Below, piece after piece: positions 32,037-40,991 of a stretch of DNA of 64,000 nucleotides (positions are counted from its first letter, which is position 1; each line of letters opens with the position of its first letter). The DNA lies in NCBI GenBank assembly GCA_910575035.1, contig CAJTDL010000013.1:1-64000 (forward strand). The letters run 5' to 3'. The translations under genes were made by a program, and so were the position numbers. The stretch comes from Lachnospiraceae bacterium (GTDB lineage: Bacteria; Bacillota; Clostridia; Lachnospirales; Lachnospiraceae). The notes under the pieces are model-generated. The model did not search any database. It was given only the letters and a program-made list of their open reading frames with translations, and was not told the origin of the DNA.

Positions 32037-32774
32037 CTATACCTGCTTCTGCCTATTGATACGCTCTTGCTCAAAAATATATTTCACGATCATCTCCTGT
32101 TCTTTTTTCCCTTTCAGATTAAAATTAATACGGTATTCATACCGTTTTTTTGTACTGCCCCCCTCAATTATCTTACAGCTTATGATCTTCCCGATCACTT
32201 CCATGGAATAGTCCACACTCTCATTCTTAAGCCGGATAGAAATCCACAAGCTCCCTCCAGCCTCTTGCTCAGTATATCCCATAAAGCGCATCCCGCCGCC
32301 GCTTAAGTCCACGGCAACACCTTCCTTTGGGGCGTCCTCCGGATAGTCCTTCATATGCTGGAACTTAATCTCTGAGGGATCCTGCAGCTGCAGCTCTTCC
32401 TCTGTAACAGGCAGATACTGCAGATCCATCAGGCATTCCAGGCGGTAGAACTGCCGCCGCTGGTATTTTTCCAAACGGGTTTTAGGCTCAATCAGAAAAA
32501 TCTTCATGCCTTCCTTTCTGTACCTGTCCTTGATTTGGGCCATGCAGCGGTATATGCCGCGGGAAGTGTAAAACCAAAACTCAATCCGAACATTCATGGG
32601 GAGCAATATCACTTCCCCATTTTCAATGGGCACGCTGACCTCAATGGAGCCATTGCCCCGGGTATTCAGCACCTTGCTGAAATACACCTTGGGATTCGGG
32701 GCGTCTTCTTTCCCTGCCGGCTGCCGTACCCGAATATCCACTTTATCTCCGATTCTAATTATATTGGAACTCAT
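32037..32774 (-). CDS. PilZ-domain c-di-GMP receptor (YcgR-like flagellar brake)
   Basis: 245 residues with an N-terminal YcgR-type beta domain (about 1-100) and a C-terminal PilZ domain. The c-di-GMP motifs are intact: R-x-x-x-R within YQRRQFYRLE near residue 120 and DLSGGGMRF near residue 175. Binding c-di-GMP should let the protein slow or bias the motor. It sits between flhG and cheC in the flagellar operon, where cheB-cheA-cheW would be in Bacillus. Diguanylate cyclases are not encoded here. Confidence 0.88.
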   Translation of the reverse strand: MSSNIIRIGDKVDIRVRQPAGKEDAPNPKVYFSKVLNTRGNGSIEVSVPIENGEVILLPMNVRIEFWFYTSRGIYRCMAQIKDRYRKEGMKIFLIEPKTRLEKYQRRQFYRLECLMDLQYLPVTEEELQLQDPSEIKFQHMKDYPEDAPKEGVAVDLSGGGMRFMGYTEQEAGGSLWISIRLKNESVDYSMEVIGKIISCKIIEGGSTKKRYEYRINFNLKGKKEQEMIVKYIFEQERINRQKQV

Positions 32775-32789
32775 TACCGCACCTCTGCT

Positions 32790-33665
32790 CTAATTTTTTC
32801 GATAAACAAACCTTGACAGCATCTGCAAAATCCCTTTTTTCTCTGGCAAAGGCACTTCCCCCATGCCTAACAGGCGATTTGCGATCATTTCAAATGATTT
32901 CGCTGATTTTGCCTCTGGGTACAGGATACTTACCGGCTTCTGTTGGCGCACTGCCTTCTCCAAAGCCGCATCCTGGGGAATCATCCCCAAATACTCCAAA
33001 TCCCCCTGCAAAAACTGCCCTACCACAGTGCTCAGCTTACCAAAAATGCCCTTGCCCTCTTCTTCGGACATTACCCGATTGGAAATAACCTTTACTTTTG
33101 TCTGCGACTGCAGGAATTCTTCGTTCCGATGCAATGCCTTCAGCAGGGAATAAGCGTCTGTCATAGAGCTCGGCTCTGGCGTGACTACCAAAAGCACCTC
33201 TGGGCTTGCTGTAACAAATTCTAAAACGCTATCAGATATTCCCGCCCCTGTGTCGATAATAATAATATCTGCAAGAGAATCCAATTCTGACAGGCTTTGC
33301 ACCAAAAACCTCAGCTGATCCCTGGTAAGGTTATTGACGCCTGTAATGCCAGAACCGCCGGATATAAAGCCCACATCCATAGGGCCTGGCGTGATAATCT
33401 CCTGCAAACCCCTCCCACGGTAAATCAAGTCACTTAGATTGTACCGCGGGATGGCTCCAAACATAATCTCCACATTTGCCAGGCCAAAATCCGCATCGAA
33501 AATAATGACCCTTTTTCCTCTTTTCTGCATCTGGACTGCCAGATTCACAACCGTATTTGATTTTCCAACGCCGCCCTTGCCACTGGTCACTGTAAAAATC
33601 TGGGCTTTCGGGACAAACTGTTGGCTCTTCTTCACAATATTCCTCAACTGTTCTGCCTGATCCAT
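32790..33665 (-). CDS. flhG: MinD-like ATPase FlhG
   Basis: 291 residues. Deviant Walker A SGKGGVGKSN near residues 28-37, Asp in IFDADFGLANVEIMFG and Walker B DIIIIDTGAGISDSVL identify the MinD/FleN class. FlhG sets flagellar number and place, binding FliM/FliY and acting as activator of the FlhF GTPase. The N-terminus has the short basic/Gln segment (DQAEQLRNIV) that contacts FlhF. The gene starts three bases after flhF. Confidence 0.92.
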   Translation of the reverse strand: MDQAEQLRNIVKKSQQFVPKAQIFTVTSGKGGVGKSNTVVNLAVQMQKRGKRVIIFDADFGLANVEIMFGAIPRYNLSDLIYRGRGLQEIITPGPMDVGFISGGSGITGVNNLTRDQLRFLVQSLSELDSLADIIIIDTGAGISDSVLEFVTASPEVLLVVTPEPSSMTDAYSLLKALHRNEEFLQSQTKVKVISNRVMSEEEGKGIFGKLSTVVGQFLQGDLEYLGMIPQDAALEKAVRQQKPVSILYPEAKSAKSFEMIANRLLGMGEVPLPEKKGILQMLSRFVYRKN

Positions 33666-33668
33666 AGT

Positions 33669-34964
33669 CTACTTGCCTCCAAGCAGAAGCTTTACAATTT
33701 TCTGCGTATTAAAAATCTCAATATCCTCTGGTACATTCTGCCCATATGTGGAATAAGATAGCTCTGCGCCCGTGTACATCTTCATGTTCAGAATATTCCC
33801 ATAGCTACTGGTCTCATCCATCTTTGTAAATATCATTTTAAATTCAAAGTTCTCTTTGTAGATATCTGCAATGTCAAGCAGATCCTTGTACTTTGTAGTT
33901 GCGCTTAAAACCAGGTAAGTTTCCTTATCATAGCCCTCTGGCACCCCGCTTACCAATTCCTTCGTCTCCTGAAGCTGCTCCTGGTTCTTATGGGAAAACC
34001 CAGCAGTGTCAATGAGCACCAGGTCACAATCTGCCGTATCCCGTAATTTTTCATTCAGTTCCTTGGAGGAATAGATAATATTCAGGCTTGTATCTAAAAT
34101 ATTGGCATAGGTGCGAAGCTGCTCTACCGCCGCAATCCGGTAAGTGTCCGCCGTAAAAAGCACTACCTTTTTTCCCTTGTCCAGCTTATACTGGGAAGCA
34201 ATCTTAGCAATGGTGGTAGTCTTGCCTACTCCGGTAGGGCCAATAAAAAATACCACTTTGGGGCGGGATTCCCCAAGCTCAATGGATTGGGGCTGGCCAA
34301 ACTTCAGAATCATCTTTTGGTAGATGCTGGATAAGATCAGGTCCAGGCTTGCCCCGCCCTTCATAACCTTATCTACCTCATCCATGATTTGGTTCACATA
34401 TTTCTCCTCCACCTCATTTTCCAGCAGGATGCCATAAATCATCTTCATAAATTTAAAATTCTCATCCATAGGCGACTCCTTGGGAAGCATATCCTTGGGA
34501 TCTGGCTGGGGCGCCAGCTTTTTTTCCAGAAGGGACTGGAGGCTCTCTAGCTTCTCCTCCAGGTTGTTCTCCATGAGGCTTTCCTTTTTCCTTTCTTCTG
34601 GCTCATCATTCAGAGCCCTGGCAGAGGCAGAGGCCCAGGTATTCTCCACAGAAGCAAACACCTCCTTCAATGGCTGTTCTGCTGTCTTGGGCAGGTCAGC
34701 CGACTTTGGTATGGAAATGGGCTCATCTGCCGTCAAATTGATATTTCCCGGAGGCGGCACAGCCGCCGCAAGCCTTGATGGGGACACAGGCTCCGATTCC
34801 TCCATTGCAGCGGTCACCTCATAGGTAGAATTTTTGAAATAGCGCATAAAGCCTTTGGGCTTGACCTCCTTTACATTCATGATCACAGTCTGCGCGCCGA
34901 ATTCCTCATAGGCCTTTGCAGTGGCTTCTTCTTCTGTTTTCCCCTGAAACTTCTTTATTGTCAT
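33669..34964 (-). CDS. flhF: SRP-type GTPase FlhF
   Basis: 431 residues: a basic N-terminal domain (MTIKKFQGKTEEEATAKAYE), a Pro/Glu-rich linker (about 70-170), an N helical domain and a G domain with FIGPTGVGKTTTIAKIAS, DTYRIAAVEQLRTYA and LVLIDTAGFSHKN. FlhF places the flagellum with FlhG. Its start overlaps the flhA stop by four bases (ATGA), so it is coupled to flhA. Confidence 0.93.
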   Translation of the reverse strand: MTIKKFQGKTEEEATAKAYEEFGAQTVIMNVKEVKPKGFMRYFKNSTYEVTAAMEESEPVSPSRLAAAVPPPGNINLTADEPISIPKSADLPKTAEQPLKEVFASVENTWASASARALNDEPEERKKESLMENNLEEKLESLQSLLEKKLAPQPDPKDMLPKESPMDENFKFMKMIYGILLENEVEEKYVNQIMDEVDKVMKGGASLDLILSSIYQKMILKFGQPQSIELGESRPKVVFFIGPTGVGKTTTIAKIASQYKLDKGKKVVLFTADTYRIAAVEQLRTYANILDTSLNIIYSSKELNEKLRDTADCDLVLIDTAGFSHKNQEQLQETKELVSGVPEGYDKETYLVLSATTKYKDLLDIADIYKENFEFKMIFTKMDETSSYGNILNMKMYTGAELSYSTYGQNVPEDIEIFNTQKIVKLLLGGK

Positions 34965-36997
34965 GAAAGGCTCACCATCCCTACTGATTGTAATTCAATA
35001 TTGGACTCCACTTCGTTATAGGAGACAACGATCAAGTCTTTAAAATAGTCTTCCGTAAGTTTCTTAAAATACATACGCACAATCGGCGATGTAATGATAA
35101 TGGCATTTTTCCCCAGGTTTTCCAGCTTGGCTACCTCTGTCTCTAAGGACGCCATAATCGCCTTTGTCTTTTCCGGATCCAGGGTCAGGTATGCCCCCTG
35201 CTCTGTCTGCTTTACGGAGCCCATAATATCCTGCTCGATCTTGGGATCCAGGGTAATGACGCTGGTGACCTCGTTGGCTGGGAAATACTTGCTGGAAATC
35301 GCCCGCTTCAGGCTCTGCCTTGCATATTCCGTCAGCACATCCGTATCGCGGGTGGTTGCCGCATGGTCTGCCAAAGTCTCAAAAATCGTAAGCAAATCCC
35401 GGATGGAAATGCCTTCCCGCAGCAGGTTCTGCAAAATCTTCTGAACCTCGCCTACGCCCAACAGCTTGGGAATCAAGTCGTCCACAAGAGTTGGCTGCGC
35501 CTCCTTGATATTGTTAATAAGGTTCTGTACATCCTGCCTGGAGAGCAGCTCATCAATATGGGTCCGGATCACCTCTGTCAAATGGGTCGCAATAATAGAG
35601 GGCGGGTCAACCACTGTGTAGCCCAGGCTCTCTGCCCGCTCCCGCTGCCCTTCTGTAATCCACAGGGCAGGAAGATGGAAGGAAGGCTCAAAAGTCGGGA
35701 TGCCGGAAATCTCCTCTTCCACAAATCCAGGGTTCATGGCCATATAGTGGTCAAACAGGATTTCCCCTTCTGTTACTTGTATGCCTTTAATCTTAATAAT
35801 ATACTGGTTTGGGTTTAACTGGATATTGTCGCGCAGGCGGATAATCGGCACCACTGTACCAAGCTCCAGGGCAATCTGCCTTCGGATCATAACCACACGA
35901 TCCAGTAAATCCCCGCCCTGGTTCACATCTGCCAAAGGAATGATCCCATAGCCGAACTCCAGCTCAATAGGGTCAACCTGAAGCAGCGAAACCACATTTT
36001 CCGGACGGCGGATTTCCTCTGCCTGTTCCTCTGCCATATCCACTTCTTCCTCAATAGCTTCCATACTGATGCTTCCATCCACGCTCCTGCCCACAACCAG
36101 GAATACAATTCCCATGGGCACAAACAGAAGGATTTCCAAAGGTGTGGTAATCCCCAAAAAGATCAGCACAATACCTACAATATACAGCACCTTCGGTATC
36201 CCAAAAAGCTGGCGGATCAGGGTATCCCCAAAATCCGCTTCTTTGGAAGCCTTCGTTACCAGGATACCAGTTGCCAGTGAGATCAAAAGGGAAGGAATCT
36301 GGCTGACCAGCCCATCACCTATTGTAAGGATCCCATACTGGTTCAATGCATCCCCAATGGCAAGCCCCTGGCGGGTCATTCCCATAGCCAGCCCGCCTAC
36401 CATATTGATCAATGTAATAATAATGCCTACGGTGGCATCCCCCTTCACATACTTGGTGGCACCATCCATAGCCCCGAAAAAGCTGGATTCCTGCTGAATC
36501 TTGTCACGCCGTTCCCTGGCCTGCTTCTCACTGATAACCCCTGTATTCAAATCTGCGTCAATGGCCATCTGCTTACCGGGCATGGCATCCAATGTAAACC
36601 TTGCCGTTACCTCAGACACACGCTCAGAACCTTTGTTGATGACAATCAGCTGAATCAAGATCATAACCACAAATATAATCGCGCCAATGATCAGGTCATT
36701 TCCGCCCACAAACTCCCCAAAGGTACGCACAACGTTGCCTGGGTCGCCTGTATTTAAGATTAGGCGGGTAGAAGATACATTCAGCGAAATACGAAAAATC
36801 GTGGTAAACAAAAGCAAAGTTGGAAAAAAGGACATATCCAGCACTTCTGTTACAAACAAGGCATTCATCAATACAATCAATGCTATGGCTATATTAATTG
36901 TCAGCATGACATCCAATAAAACGGAAGGGATCGGAATAATAAAGAAAATAACCGCTGCCAACAAATATAGTGCAATCCCCATATCTGCCTTCTTCAT
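34961..36997 (-). CDS. flhA: Flagellar export gate protein FlhA
   Basis: 678 residues, normal length. The N-terminal half has about eight membrane helices with the conserved loop GSERVSEVTARFTLDAMPGKQMAIDADLN-, here at about residues 120-155, and the C-terminal half is the cytoplasmic ring that binds chaperone-substrate complexes (REGISIRDLLTIFETLADHA). It is the proton-driven core of type III export with FlhB and FliPQR. It lies 40 bases after flhB. Confidence 0.96.
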   Translation of the reverse strand: MKKADMGIALYLLAAVIFFIIPIPSVLLDVMLTINIAIALIVLMNALFVTEVLDMSFFPTLLLFTTIFRISLNVSSTRLILNTGDPGNVVRTFGEFVGGNDLIIGAIIFVVMILIQLIVINKGSERVSEVTARFTLDAMPGKQMAIDADLNTGVISEKQARERRDKIQQESSFFGAMDGATKYVKGDATVGIIITLINMVGGLAMGMTRQGLAIGDALNQYGILTIGDGLVSQIPSLLISLATGILVTKASKEADFGDTLIRQLFGIPKVLYIVGIVLIFLGITTPLEILLFVPMGIVFLVVGRSVDGSISMEAIEEEVDMAEEQAEEIRRPENVVSLLQVDPIELEFGYGIIPLADVNQGGDLLDRVVMIRRQIALELGTVVPIIRLRDNIQLNPNQYIIKIKGIQVTEGEILFDHYMAMNPGFVEEEISGIPTFEPSFHLPALWITEGQRERAESLGYTVVDPPSIIATHLTEVIRTHIDELLSRQDVQNLINNIKEAQPTLVDDLIPKLLGVGEVQKILQNLLREGISIRDLLTIFETLADHAATTRDTDVLTEYARQSLKRAISSKYFPANEVTSVITLDPKIEQDIMGSVKQTEQGAYLTLDPEKTKAIMASLETEVAKLENLGKNAIIITSPIVRMYFKKLTEDYFKDLIVVSYNEVESNIELQSVGMVSLS

Positions 36998-37036
36998 GCT
37001 GTTTTTCTCCTTTCATCGTTGTTATCTGGTTTCATA

Positions 37037-38143
37037 TTATTTATTCCCCCTCAGATTATATACAAATGCAAGCACTTCGGCCACGGCCTGGTACAATTCC
37101 GGCGGAACCTCCTCGCCAACATCCACATTGGCATACAGCATCCGCGCCAAGGGCTTGTTCTCCACAATCTCAATCTGATGCTCCTTGGCCTTCTCCTTAA
37201 TCCTCGCTGCAAGGAAATCCTCCCCCTTCGCCACCACGACGGGTGCCGAATAATGGTCCGCATCGTATTTAATGGCTACGGCGTAATGGGTCGGGTTGGT
37301 GATGACCACGTCTGCCGTAGGCAGGCTCTGCATCATACGCCTTTGGGAAGCCTCGCGCATCTTGGAGCGCTGCCGCCCCTTGATCTCGGGATTCCCCTCT
37401 GTATTCTTATACTCATCCTTCACTTCCTGTTTGGTCATCTTCATGTCTTCCTTGAACTTGTGCTTCTGGTAGAACCAATCTGCAATCCCAATAAACAAGT
37501 AAATCAGGCTGATCCGCAGGCCGGTGTCAATTACAATTGTGCCCACCAGCAGGATCACCTGCAGCAGCGGAATCTCGTATACCAGAAACAGCTCCGTCTG
37601 ATGGCCTTTAATTGAAGAATAAGCCACATATATGATCAACGCTATTTTTGCTATGGACTTTACCAGCTCAAACATGGAATCCTTGGAAAAAATCCGCTTG
37701 AAACCGTTCAATGGGTTCAGCTTGCTGAACTTAGGGCGCATAGGCTTGGAAGTCACCTTCCACCCCACCTGGACGATATTGGTCAGCAAGGAAACGGAAA
37801 ACCCCACCAGAAAAAATGGCGCCAACACTTTCAAAAGCAGCAGCAGCGTATTATTGACCAACCTGGTAACGGAAAAGACCGCCAGGCCGCCGATGCTCTC
37901 GTCCACCACTTCTGGAATCTTGTTATAAAATAATGCAAAGGAACCAAACAGGCTTTCCCCCACATAGGAAATAAATAATTTCAGGATCACAAACAGTGAT
38001 ATTAATCCCAATGCATGGTTCAGCTCCTGGCTTTTGGCCACCTGGCCTTCCTTGCGGGCTTCCTGCAGCTTCTTGGCAGTGGCAGGCTCGGTCTTTTCCC
38101 CGCCATTCCCATCCTTTGCAAACCACTGAAGCTGGTATTCCAT
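37037..38143 (-). CDS. flhB: Flagellar export switch protein FlhB
   Basis: About 368 residues from ATG 38143 (MEYQLQWFAKDGNGGEKTEPATAKKLQEARKEGQ). Four membrane helices precede the cytoplasmic domain, where autocleavage occurs at Asn-Pro in VVITNPTHYAVAIKYD; the NPTH motif is intact. Cleavage switches export from hook to filament substrates. A longer in-frame start at 38197 would overlap fliR and lacks family similarity. Confidence 0.94.
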   Translation of the reverse strand: MEYQLQWFAKDGNGGEKTEPATAKKLQEARKEGQVAKSQELNHALGLISLFVILKLFISYVGESLFGSFALFYNKIPEVVDESIGGLAVFSVTRLVNNTLLLLLKVLAPFFLVGFSVSLLTNIVQVGWKVTSKPMRPKFSKLNPLNGFKRIFSKDSMFELVKSIAKIALIIYVAYSSIKGHQTELFLVYEIPLLQVILLVGTIVIDTGLRISLIYLFIGIADWFYQKHKFKEDMKMTKQEVKDEYKNTEGNPEIKGRQRSKMREASQRRMMQSLPTADVVITNPTHYAVAIKYDADHYSAPVVVAKGEDFLAARIKEKAKEHQIEIVENKPLARMLYANVDVGEEVPPELYQAVAEVLAFVYNLRGNK

Positions 38144-38168
38144 AAAAAATTGCGGTTCTTCTCTCAAC

Positions 38169-38951
38169 TCAGTACATTCCTTCCACCACGGAAACAATCA
38201 TGCGTTTCATCTCCGTAAATATCATATTCGCAACGCTGGGGAGCAGTGTAATGGTCAGAAACATAATGGTAAATCCCAACAGTATCTTGAGCTGTATTCC
38301 CACCGCGAACATATTCATCTGCGGCGCTACCTTCGCCATAATCCCCAGGATACAATTTAAAATCATGCTGCATGCAAAAATCGGCAGCACGATCCGAAAC
38401 CCCAAAACCATCAATTCTGTAATAAACATTGCCATGGTACCCAATAAATGATCCCAGTTAAACACTGTGCCATTAACAGGAATCAGCTGATAAGTGTCGA
38501 TCAGCGCCCTTAAAATATAGTGGTGCATATCTGTCGCAATCAGCAGCAGCATAATAAAATAATTATACATAGTGCCTGTCAGGCCTGACTGGGTTTGGGT
38601 CGTCGGGTCATACATATTCGCCATGGCAAGCCCTATTTCCATGTCAATCACTTTCCCCGAAAATACAATAATGGAATTACAAATATTTGCTGCAAAACCA
38701 ATGAGCAATCCTGTAATTCCTTCCTTCAGAATGATGATAACAAATTCAATTACTCCGGAATACTCCAAGGTTTCCCTGGGCAATACTGCCTGATACAAAA
38801 TCATCGCAACACACAGGGAAAACCCAGCCTTTGTGCGCCTTGGCGTATTGTTCATCCCAAAAAATGGAGCAATAAATACAAATGCAGCAACCCTAACCAA
38901 TATCATCAGAAAATATTCAAATGTGTATAATGAAAACTCATAGTTTACCAT
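38169..38951 (-). CDS. fliR: Flagellar export gate protein FliR
   Basis: 260 residues with about six membrane helices, opening MVNYEFSLYTFEYFLMILVR. Typical FliR segments are IAPFFGMNNTPRRTKAGFSL, IGFAANICNSIIVFSGKVIDMEIGLAMANMYDP and FAVGIQLKILLGFTIMFLT. It forms the export gate with five FliP and four FliQ. It sits between fliQ and flhB, its normal order. Confidence 0.94.
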   Translation of the reverse strand: MVNYEFSLYTFEYFLMILVRVAAFVFIAPFFGMNNTPRRTKAGFSLCVAMILYQAVLPRETLEYSGVIEFVIIILKEGITGLLIGFAANICNSIIVFSGKVIDMEIGLAMANMYDPTTQTQSGLTGTMYNYFIMLLLIATDMHHYILRALIDTYQLIPVNGTVFNWDHLLGTMAMFITELMVLGFRIVLPIFACSMILNCILGIMAKVAPQMNMFAVGIQLKILLGFTIMFLTITLLPSVANMIFTEMKRMIVSVVEGMY

Positions 38952-38963
38952 ACTATTATTAAC

Positions 38964-39236
38964 CTAACGCAGGTACAGGCCGAAATTATTCCATAACTCT
39001 GTCATAAAACTCACGATATTTTCCAATACCCATCCTCCCACCAGCATCATGCCTAAAAACACCGCAATAATCTTTGGCACAAAGGTCAGAGTCTGCTCCT
39101 GGATGGACGTGACTGTCTGGAAAATACTGATGATCAAACCGATGATCAGAGAAATCAGCAGCAGCGGCGCTGAAACCTTGATCACCAGATACAGCGCTTC
39201 CCGCGCAATATCCATAACCTGCCCTTCTGTAATCAT
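38964..39236 (-). CDS. fliQ: Flagellar export gate protein FliQ
   Basis: 90 residues with two membrane helices; MITEGQVMDIAREALYLVI is the classic FliQ opening and SIFQTVTSIQEQTLTFVPKI the conserved middle loop. ATG 39236 fits both the family start and the AGAGGTG site six bases upstream; a GTG three codons earlier overlaps that site. Confidence 0.94.
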   Translation of the reverse strand: MITEGQVMDIAREALYLVIKVSAPLLLISLIIGLIISIFQTVTSIQEQTLTFVPKIIAVFLGMMLVGGWVLENIVSFMTELWNNFGLYLR

Positions 39237-39300
39237 GTCTTTCACCTCTCGTCATCGGCTGCCACATGGAGGCCTGCCCAAGGGCAGCTCCATTCCACAG

Positions 39301-40203
39301 TCAATAAAATGTCTTTACTAAATTGCCTATGATCAGATCCCATCCATCTGCTAAGACAAACAGCAGGATCTTAAACGGCATAGAAATTGTTGTCGGCGGA
39401 AGCATCATCATACCCATAGACATCAGCACTGACGCCACAACCATATCAATTACAATGAACGGTATATAGATCAAGAAACCGATAATAAACGCTGTCCGCA
39501 GCTCACTGAGAATAAAGCCTGGTATCACCACATGCATCGGGACTTCTGCCAGCGTCTCCGGCTTGCTCAGATCCATGCCTTCCATATCAATCTCTGCAAT
39601 GTCGCAAAAAAGCTTTAAATCCTTCCGCTGCATCTCCTTATACATAAACTCTCGGATTGGCCCTTCTGCCCGCTCCAACGCTTCTTCCTGTGTAATCTCA
39701 TTGGCGTCTAAAGGCTTCAGTACATTTTCATTCAACTCCGAAAACACCGGATTCATAATAAACAATGTCAAAAACAGGGACAGCCCCACTAACACTTGGT
39801 TGGGGGGAACCGTCTGGGTTCCAATGGCCGTCCGGATAAAATGCAGCACGATCACAATTCTGGTGAAGGACGTGAGCATAATCAGCAAAGACGGAGCCAG
39901 TGCGATTACTGTAAGCACCAATAAAACCCTGATATTGGCAGACAGGCTGCCTTCGTCATTGTTATATTCAATGTGCAGCCCATTCGTATCCGTTGTCCTG
40001 GTATTGGTTCGGTTCTGGCTGGTATCCGTCGAGCTTAACTGCCCAATATCCTGTGCTGTCTCATTTGTCAACTGCTGGTTGGCATCACCTGCGCTGTTTG
40101 TTGCATATGCGCTTTGCCCAAAACACAAACATAACATAAGGATCAATGTGACTGTGCCAAAGGCAAGGGAAGCCCCACAATATATTTTTTTCAGCTTTTT
40201 CAT
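39301..40203 (-). CDS. fliP: Flagellar export gate protein FliP
   Basis: 300 residues including a cleavable signal peptide (MKKLKKIYCGASLAFGTVTL...SAYA) and an Asn/Thr/Asp/Gln-rich stretch of about 50 residues. The FliP core follows: LVLTVIALAPSLLIMLTSFTRIVIVL, GTQTVPPNQVLVGLSLFLTLFIM and PFIVIDMVVASVLMSMGMMMLPPTTISMPFKILLFVLADGW. The N-terminal linker is longer than in many relatives. It is encoded between fliO and fliQ. Confidence 0.95.
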   Translation of the reverse strand: MKKLKKIYCGASLAFGTVTLILMLCLCFGQSAYATNSAGDANQQLTNETAQDIGQLSSTDTSQNRTNTRTTDTNGLHIEYNNDEGSLSANIRVLLVLTVIALAPSLLIMLTSFTRIVIVLHFIRTAIGTQTVPPNQVLVGLSLFLTLFIMNPVFSELNENVLKPLDANEITQEEALERAEGPIREFMYKEMQRKDLKLFCDIAEIDMEGMDLSKPETLAEVPMHVVIPGFILSELRTAFIIGFLIYIPFIVIDMVVASVLMSMGMMMLPPTTISMPFKILLFVLADGWDLIIGNLVKTFY

Positions 40204-40213
40204 TATGCCTTGC

Positions 40214-40597
40214 CTACTTCCTGGGAAGTTTTTTCTTCAGGTTTTCCAATATTTCCTGAAAATTTCCATTTAGCTTGGCCTTGTCTTCCCCTTCCTCTAA
40301 GGAGGGCTTCCAAGCCAGCTCTTCTTCCGTCAGCTCTGTCAAGAGATTAACCGTGTCTTTGCAGACGGAAATCACCAGATACTTTTCCCCGACTTGGACA
40401 ATCTGGATAAACTTGTTGTTGCCTACCCGAAATGTCTCAACTACCTGGATATTCCTGTTCGCTGCAATCCCCTGCTGGTATTGGGCAATCCACCTGGTGG
40501 TGGCATATGTAACTGCAAGCACAAACAGGAATACCAATAATATGCCAATCAGCCGGAAAAAACTTGCCAATCCTGATGAAATAGTTAATAAGGCCAT
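40214..40597 (-). CDS. fliO: Flagellar export assembly protein FliO
   Basis: About 127 residues: one membrane helix (FFRLIGILLVFLFVLAVTYATTRW) and a cytoplasmic domain with RNIQVVETFRVGNNKFIQIVQVGEKYLVISV, the FliO/FliZ pattern. It helps assemble FliP oligomers. ATG 40597 starts one base after the cheY stop, so the two are coupled; a TTG start nine bases earlier lies within cheY. Confidence 0.85.
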   Translation of the reverse strand: MALLTISSGLASFFRLIGILLVFLFVLAVTYATTRWIAQYQQGIAANRNIQVVETFRVGNNKFIQIVQVGEKYLVISVCKDTVNLLTELTEEELAWKPSLEEGEDKAKLNGNFQEILENLKKKLPRK

Positions 40598-40598
40598 A

Positions 40599-40961
40599 CT
40601 ACCCAACTACTTTTTTCACAGCTTCCAGAACACGTTCTGCCTGGAAAGGCTTTACAATAAAGTCCTTCGCCCCAGATTGGATGGCCTCAATTACCATTGC
40701 CTGCTGTCCCATAGCAGAGCACATAATGACCATGGCCGAAGGGTCGGCTGACTTAATTGCCTTTAATGCCTGGATACCATCCATTTCCGGCATGGTAATA
40801 TCCATCAGCACCAAATCTGGCTTTGTCTCATTGTACTTTTCCACTGCCTTCTGCCCATTCTCAGCCTCGCCTGCAACCTCGTAGCCATTCTTGGTAAGAA
40901 TATCCTTGATCATCATCCTCATAAACGCTGCGTCATCGCAAATTAAAACCTTTTTCGCCAT
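40599..40961 (-). CDS. cheY: Chemotaxis response regulator CheY
   Basis: 120-residue stand-alone receiver domain. Acidic pair in LICDDAAFMR, phosphoacceptor Asp in DLVLMDITMPEMDG, Ser in VIMCSAMGQ and Lys in FIVKPFQAE are all in place. CheY-P binds the switch (FliM/FliY) to alter rotation; it should be phosphorylated by a CheA encoded elsewhere and dephosphorylated by FliY and CheC from this operon. It lies between fliY and fliO as in Bacillus. Confidence 0.95.
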   Translation of the reverse strand: MAKKVLICDDAAFMRMMIKDILTKNGYEVAGEAENGQKAVEKYNETKPDLVLMDITMPEMDGIQALKAIKSADPSAMVIMCSAMGQQAMVIEAIQSGAKDFIVKPFQAERVLEAVKKVVG

Positions 40962-40991
40962 ATCTTTTTCTCCTTGATATCACTCTTATTA

